A DNA stretch of 64,000 bases from Streptomyces sp. NBC_00094 (lineage in GTDB: Bacteria > Actinomycetota > Actinomycetes > Streptomycetales > Streptomycetaceae). Both the position numbers and the translations under genes were made by a program. The notes below the pieces were generated by a model that did no database searches, was not told the origin of the DNA, and worked only from the letters and a program-made list of their open reading frames with translations. The DNA is taken from assembly GCF_026343125.1 (NCBI RefSeq), contig NZ_JAPEMB010000001.1:4097501-4161500 (forward strand). The letters run 5' to 3'. Below, one piece after another: positions 59,866 to 64,000 of the stretch; position 1 is the first letter of the stretch; the number at the start of each line of letters is the position of its first letter.

Positions 59866-60659
59866 GGGTTCGAACCCGACTGCCCCGACTGACCTGACGG
59901 CCCCGACTGCCCTGACGGCCCCGACTGCCCCGACTGGTCGGTCTGGCCCGCCCGGTCGCTCTGTCCCGCCCGATCCGACCGCCCCGGCTCGTTCGTCAGC
60001 GCCGCGACCGTCTCCATCGGCACCCGCAGCAGCTCCCGGGCCTGACGCTCCGCCTCCTCCGGGTCGCCCGCCTCGACCGCCGCCACCAGGGCCTCGTGCC
60101 CGTCTATGTCGACCGGCGGCATCTCCCGGTCGCCGAGCGCCTCCACCAGCACCTCGTGGACCTGCGCCGAGAAGAAGCGGTACACCTCCACGAAGGCCGC
60201 GTTGTGCGTGGCGCCGACGACCGCCAGATGGAAGGCGAGGTCCGCGTCCGCGTTCCGGTCGCCCTCCGCCCGCAGGGTGGTCAGGGCCGCCCGCAGCCGC
60301 AGCAGGTCGTGGGTGTCCCTTCGTACCGCCGCGAGCCGGGCGGCCTCCGCCTCCAGGGCGGCCCGCAGTTCGAGGACGTCCGCCGCGCCCGCGTGACGCA
60401 TCCCGCGCAGCACGGCGGCCGGATCGGCGGTCGACCTGACGAAGGTGCCGTTGCCCTGACGGGACTCCAGGAGCCCCGCGTGGACGAGGACCCGGACCGC
60501 CTCGCGGACGGTGTTGCGGCCCACGCCGAGCTGCTGCGCGAGCTCGTGCTCGGTGGGGATCCGGTCGCCGACCGCCCACTCCCCGCCCGTGAGCTGCGCG
60601 CGCAGCTGCTCCACGACGGAGTCCACCAGCGAGGTCCGTCCCGCCGCCTTGAGTGCCAT
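59862..60659 (-). CDS. GntR/FadR-family transcriptional regulator
   Basis: A 265-residue FCD-type GntR regulator. The N-terminal HTH is VEQLRAQLTGGEWAVGDRIP with ELAQQLGVGRNTVREAVRVLVHAGLLE. The C-terminal FCD helical domain contains LELRAALEAEAARLAA and the His of DADLAFHLAVVGATHN, which may bind a metal or carboxylate. The last 40 residues are (SGQ/SGP/SDRAGQ) repeats. The start MALKAAG is favoured because GGAGAGG lies 7-13 bases before it; that sequence overlaps the alternative upstream Met. Confidence 0.9.
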   Translation of the reverse strand: MALKAAGRTSLVDSVVEQLRAQLTGGEWAVGDRIPTEHELAQQLGVGRNTVREAVRVLVHAGLLESRQGNGTFVRSTADPAAVLRGMRHAGAADVLELRAALEAEAARLAAVRRDTHDLLRLRAALTTLRAEGDRNADADLAFHLAVVGATHNAAFVEVYRFFSAQVHEVLVEALGDREMPPVDIDGHEALVAAVEAGDPEEAERQARELLRVPMETVAALTNEPGRSDRAGQSDRAGQTDQSGQSGPSGQSGPSGQSGQSGSNP

Positions 60660-60691
60660 GCCGTCCGACCTCTCCATTCGCCCGGTTGCCC

Positions 60692-60710
60692 GGTCATCCT
60701 ACAACTGACC
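60692..60710. promoter_or_regulatory. Possible GntR/FadR operator (GGTCA-N9-TGACC)
   Basis: A 5-base dyad with a 9-base spacer lies 33 bases upstream of the regulator start in the gap to the divergent lpd gene. Suitable as an autoregulatory site but short. Confidence 0.3.
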
Positions 60711-60781
60711 GTGCGAGGGACACCGGACTACTGTGGGGCCGTACGCGGACCGAACACCCTCACCACCTTCGGGAGTCAGTC

Positions 60782-62185
<1,404 letters not shown>

Positions 62186-62220
62186 GGTTTCTCCCGGCTT
62201 CGGGTGATAGGCACTGAAAG

Positions 62221-62898
62221 GTGCCGAAAACGGAATCCCCAGACAGCGACACCTCACCGGGTGGCGAACCGTCCCGACCGATCAGGTCGTGGGTGCGTTC
62301 GTCACCCGGTACGCATGTCTGGCTGCTGGTCATCGCGCTCACGAGCCTCGTCATCGCGCTCGCCCCGGACGGCCTGGAGACGTATCTCCTCCACCGCAAC
62401 AGCAGCAACCTCTACCAACTCGCGCACCACCCGATGCGGGCCCTGCTCGGCAGCGCGTTCTGGATCGAGAACCCGGCCGACCTGGTCCTCTACGCGGTCC
62501 TCTTCGAGCTCTTCCACGCTCCCGTCGAGCGGTGGCTCGGCACCCCCACGTGGCTCTTCACCGTCGCCACGGCGCACATCGCGGCGACCCTCGTCAGTCA
62601 GCAGGTCGTCCTGCTGGCCATTCGGACCCACGACGTGCCGCGCAGCATGGCGCACGTCGTCGACATCGGGGTCAGCTACGGGCTCGCCGCCTCGGTGGGC
62701 ATCCTGACCTACCGACTGCCCCGCCCCTGGCGCTGGTTCTACCTCGCGGGGGCGGTCGCGTTCTTCCTCGTACCGCTCGTCACGGGACGTACGTACACCG
62801 ACCTCGGGCACGCGATCTCGCTGGCCATCGGCCTGGCCTGCTACCCGCTGACCCGCGGAAAACCAGTCGCCCCCGAACAGCCTCCCGTCGCACACTAG
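62221..62898 (+). CDS. Rhomboid-like membrane protein
   Basis: A 225-residue protein with about six helices after a polar, basic N-terminus. HNRSS and a GVSYGLAASVG segment followed late by TDLGHAISLAIGL could supply the Ser and His of a rhomboid protease, though the classic GxSG is altered to GVSYG. It may be an intramembrane protease or a pseudoprotease. The GTG at 62221 has AAAG immediately before it with no spacing, so the real start may be slightly different. Confidence 0.68.
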   Translation: MPKTESPDSDTSPGGEPSRPIRSWVRSSPGTHVWLLVIALTSLVIALAPDGLETYLLHRNSSNLYQLAHHPMRALLGSAFWIENPADLVLYAVLFELFHAPVERWLGTPTWLFTVATAHIAATLVSQQVVLLAIRTHDVPRSMAHVVDIGVSYGLAASVGILTYRLPRPWRWFYLAGAVAFFLVPLVTGRTYTDLGHAISLAIGLACYPLTRGKPVAPEQPPVAH

Positions 62899-62976
62899 TT
62901 GTGCGGGAGAAACGGGGGATCTCCCGAAACGGCCGCTTCGAGCGCGCGGACCTTGTCCGCGCGAGGCCGTGAACGA

Positions 62977-63012
62977 CGAAGGCCCGCTCCCTTTCGGGGG
63001 AGCGGGCCTTCG
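62977..63012. terminator. Strong hairpin downstream of rhomboid-like gene
   Basis: CGAAGGCCCGCTCC (62977-62990) pairs with GGAGCGGGCCTTCG (62999-63012) around an 8-base loop, between two convergent genes. Confidence 0.88.
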
Positions 63013-63017
63013 CGCGT

Positions 63018-63085
63018 TGCCTCAGTACATCGCCTCGTACGTTGCCTCAGTCCGTCGCGCCGTACGCTGCCTCAGCCATCGCCTC
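63018..63085. repeat. Three imperfect TTGCCTCAGT-type repeats
   Basis: About three ~22-base units built on TTGCCTCAG followed by a CATCGCCTCGTACG-like segment follow the terminator. They lie in the non-coding gap before the second Cof-type gene. Confidence 0.65.
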
Positions 63086-63109
63086 GGACGCTTCCGGAGG
63101 CCGGCCGGC

Positions 63110-63916
63110 TCAGGCCGACAGCAGGCGCTCCAGTACGACAGCGATGCCGTCGTCCTCGTTCGACGAGGTCACCTCGTTCGCCACCGACCGCAGTTCCTCG
63201 TGCGCGTTGCCCATCGCCACACCGTGCGCGGCCCAGGCGAACATCGGGATGTCGTTCGGCATGTCGCCGAAGGCGATCGTCTCCGCGGCCTTCACGCCCA
63301 GCCGGCGCGCGGCCAGGGACAGGCCCGTCGCCTTGCTCAGGCCGAGCGGCAGGATCTCCACGATCCCCGGACCCGCCATGACGACGTCCACGAGCCCGCC
63401 GACCGTCTCACGGGCGATCCGCGTCAACTCGTCGTCGCTCAGCGTCGGGTGCTGGAGGTAGAGCTTGGTCAGCGGGGCCGCCCACAGCTCCGCCGGGTCC
63501 TCGTACGGCACGTACGGCAGGGGACCCTCCTGGGCCCGGTAGCCGGGGCCCATCAGGACCTCGCCCTCCAGGCCGTCGCGGCTGGCGGCCAGCGCGAGCG
63601 GGCCGACCTCCGCCTCGATCTTGGAGAGGGCGAGCCCCGCGAGCTGCCGGTCCAGGGTGAGCGAGGTCAGCAGCCGGTGCTCACCGGCGTGGTAGACCTG
63701 CGCGCCCTGCCCGCACACCGCGATCCCCTCGTAGCCGAGGTCGTCGAGGATGTGCCGGGTCCAGGGCACCGCCCGGCCGGTGACGACGATGTGCGCGGCG
63801 CCCGCCTCGGTCACGGCGGCGAGCGCGTCCCGCGTGCGGGCGGAGACGGACTCGTCGGCGCGCAGCAGCGTGCCGTCGAGGTCCGTCGCCACCAGGCGGT
63901 AGGGGAAGGGGCTCAC
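63110..63916 (-). CDS. Cof-type HAD-superfamily phosphatase (second copy)
   Basis: A 268-residue HAD-IIB phosphatase. Motif I is VATDLDGTLLRAD, motif II VVTGRAVP, motif III Lys in LGLSKATG, motif IV AFGDMPNDIPMF. It closely parallels the enzyme at 23847-24734 through the whole length. The GTG start overlaps the serS stop by 4 bases, so the two genes are probably co-transcribed and coupled. Confidence 0.92.
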   Translation of the reverse strand: MSPFPYRLVATDLDGTLLRADESVSARTRDALAAVTEAGAAHIVVTGRAVPWTRHILDDLGYEGIAVCGQGAQVYHAGEHRLLTSLTLDRQLAGLALSKIEAEVGPLALAASRDGLEGEVLMGPGYRAQEGPLPYVPYEDPAELWAAPLTKLYLQHPTLSDDELTRIARETVGGLVDVVMAGPGIVEILPLGLSKATGLSLAARRLGVKAAETIAFGDMPNDIPMFAWAAHGVAMGNAHEELRSVANEVTSSNEDDGIAVVLERLLSA

Positions 63917-64000
63917 TTGGCGATCGGCTCCAGGACCTCGCGCCCGCCCAGGTACGGCCGCAGGATCTCGGGCACCCGCACCGAACCGTCGGGCAGCTGG
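63913..64000 (-). CDS. serS: Seryl-tRNA synthetase, C-terminal end (partial)
   Basis: The last 28 codons of serS enter from the right edge on the minus strand. They encode QLPDGSVRVPEILRPYLGG and a short tail ending EPIAK before the stop; QxxDGSVxVPExLRPYLGG is the conserved SerRS C-terminus. The gene continues outside the window and is coupled to the following Cof-type gene. Confidence 0.92.
   Translation of the reverse strand, partial: QLPDGSVRVPEILRPYLGGREVLEPIAK

Overview
The window looks like a chromosomal segment from a Streptomyces species. GC is very high, GTG starts and ATGA/GTGA overlaps are common, and it carries the ssgR-ssgA sporulation pair, a DUF5326 protein, a cytochrome bd operon with fused cydDC behind a Rex operator, and a perfect Streptomyces-type parS. 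From recall, the order ssgR-ssgA, thiC, hisC, cydABCD, ... lpd, serS is that of the S. coelicolor chromosome near oriC. The parS site and several DnaA-box-like 9-mers agree with an origin-proximal position.

Left core region (1-26.2 kb): the 3' end of a flavohemoprotein-type reductase, NUDIX, LysR, a PLP Cys/Met-metabolism enzyme coupled to a low-Mr tyrosine phosphatase, a holin-family membrane protein, a cupin, DUF5326, ssgR-ssgA, a YibE/F membrane protein, a TPP riboswitch with thiC, a metallophosphoesterase, a LacI regulator, hisC, cydA-cydB-cydDC, a double-GAF histidine kinase, a Cof-type HAD phosphatase, a small Cys-pair protein and an LLM flavin oxidoreductase.

Accessory region (26.4-49.5 kb): one co-directional biosynthetic cluster that I cannot match to a described product. 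The first transcription unit (26397-40880) starts with a KAS III-like enzyme. It continues with an ATP-grasp ligase, a fold-type III PLP decarboxylase and an ACP, a set resembling BtrJ/BtrK/BtrI of butirosin biosynthesis (glutamate loaded on ACP, then decarboxylated to 4-aminobutyryl-ACP). A second KAS III-like enzyme, two KAS III-like proteins lacking the catalytic Cys, a split acyl-CoA dehydrogenase pair, a MATE exporter, an AcpS-type phosphopantetheinyl transferase fused in frame to a second ACP, a type II ketosynthase/chain-length-factor pair and a stand-alone adenylation enzyme follow, then a terminator. The second unit (41205-48403) holds a membrane-anchored small peptide, a glycosyltransferase-like protein, a HAD hydrolase, a free-standing condensation-domain protein, an XRE/NB-ARC regulator and a FabV enoyl reductase, again ending in a terminator. 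A TrmB/LuxR regulator closes the cluster. My working model is an aminoacyl-primed, non-modular type II polyketide or fatty acid assembly ending in amide formation. No ketoreductase or dehydratase is present, so these would come from primary fatty acid synthesis or are not needed.

Right core region (49.6-64 kb): a conserved hypothetical, Tpt1/KptA RNA 2'-phosphotransferase, MerR regulator, an EphD-like hydrolase/SDR fusion, an M24 peptidase-like protein, two ABC ATPase/permease pairs, a CynX-type MFS carrier with a GntR/FadR regulator, dihydrolipoamide dehydrogenase, a rhomboid-like protein, a second Cof-type phosphatase and the 3' end of serS. A DnaA-box cluster lies between kptA and the MerR gene. 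Many genes, mainly in the cluster, contain short in-frame GC-rich tandem repeats.
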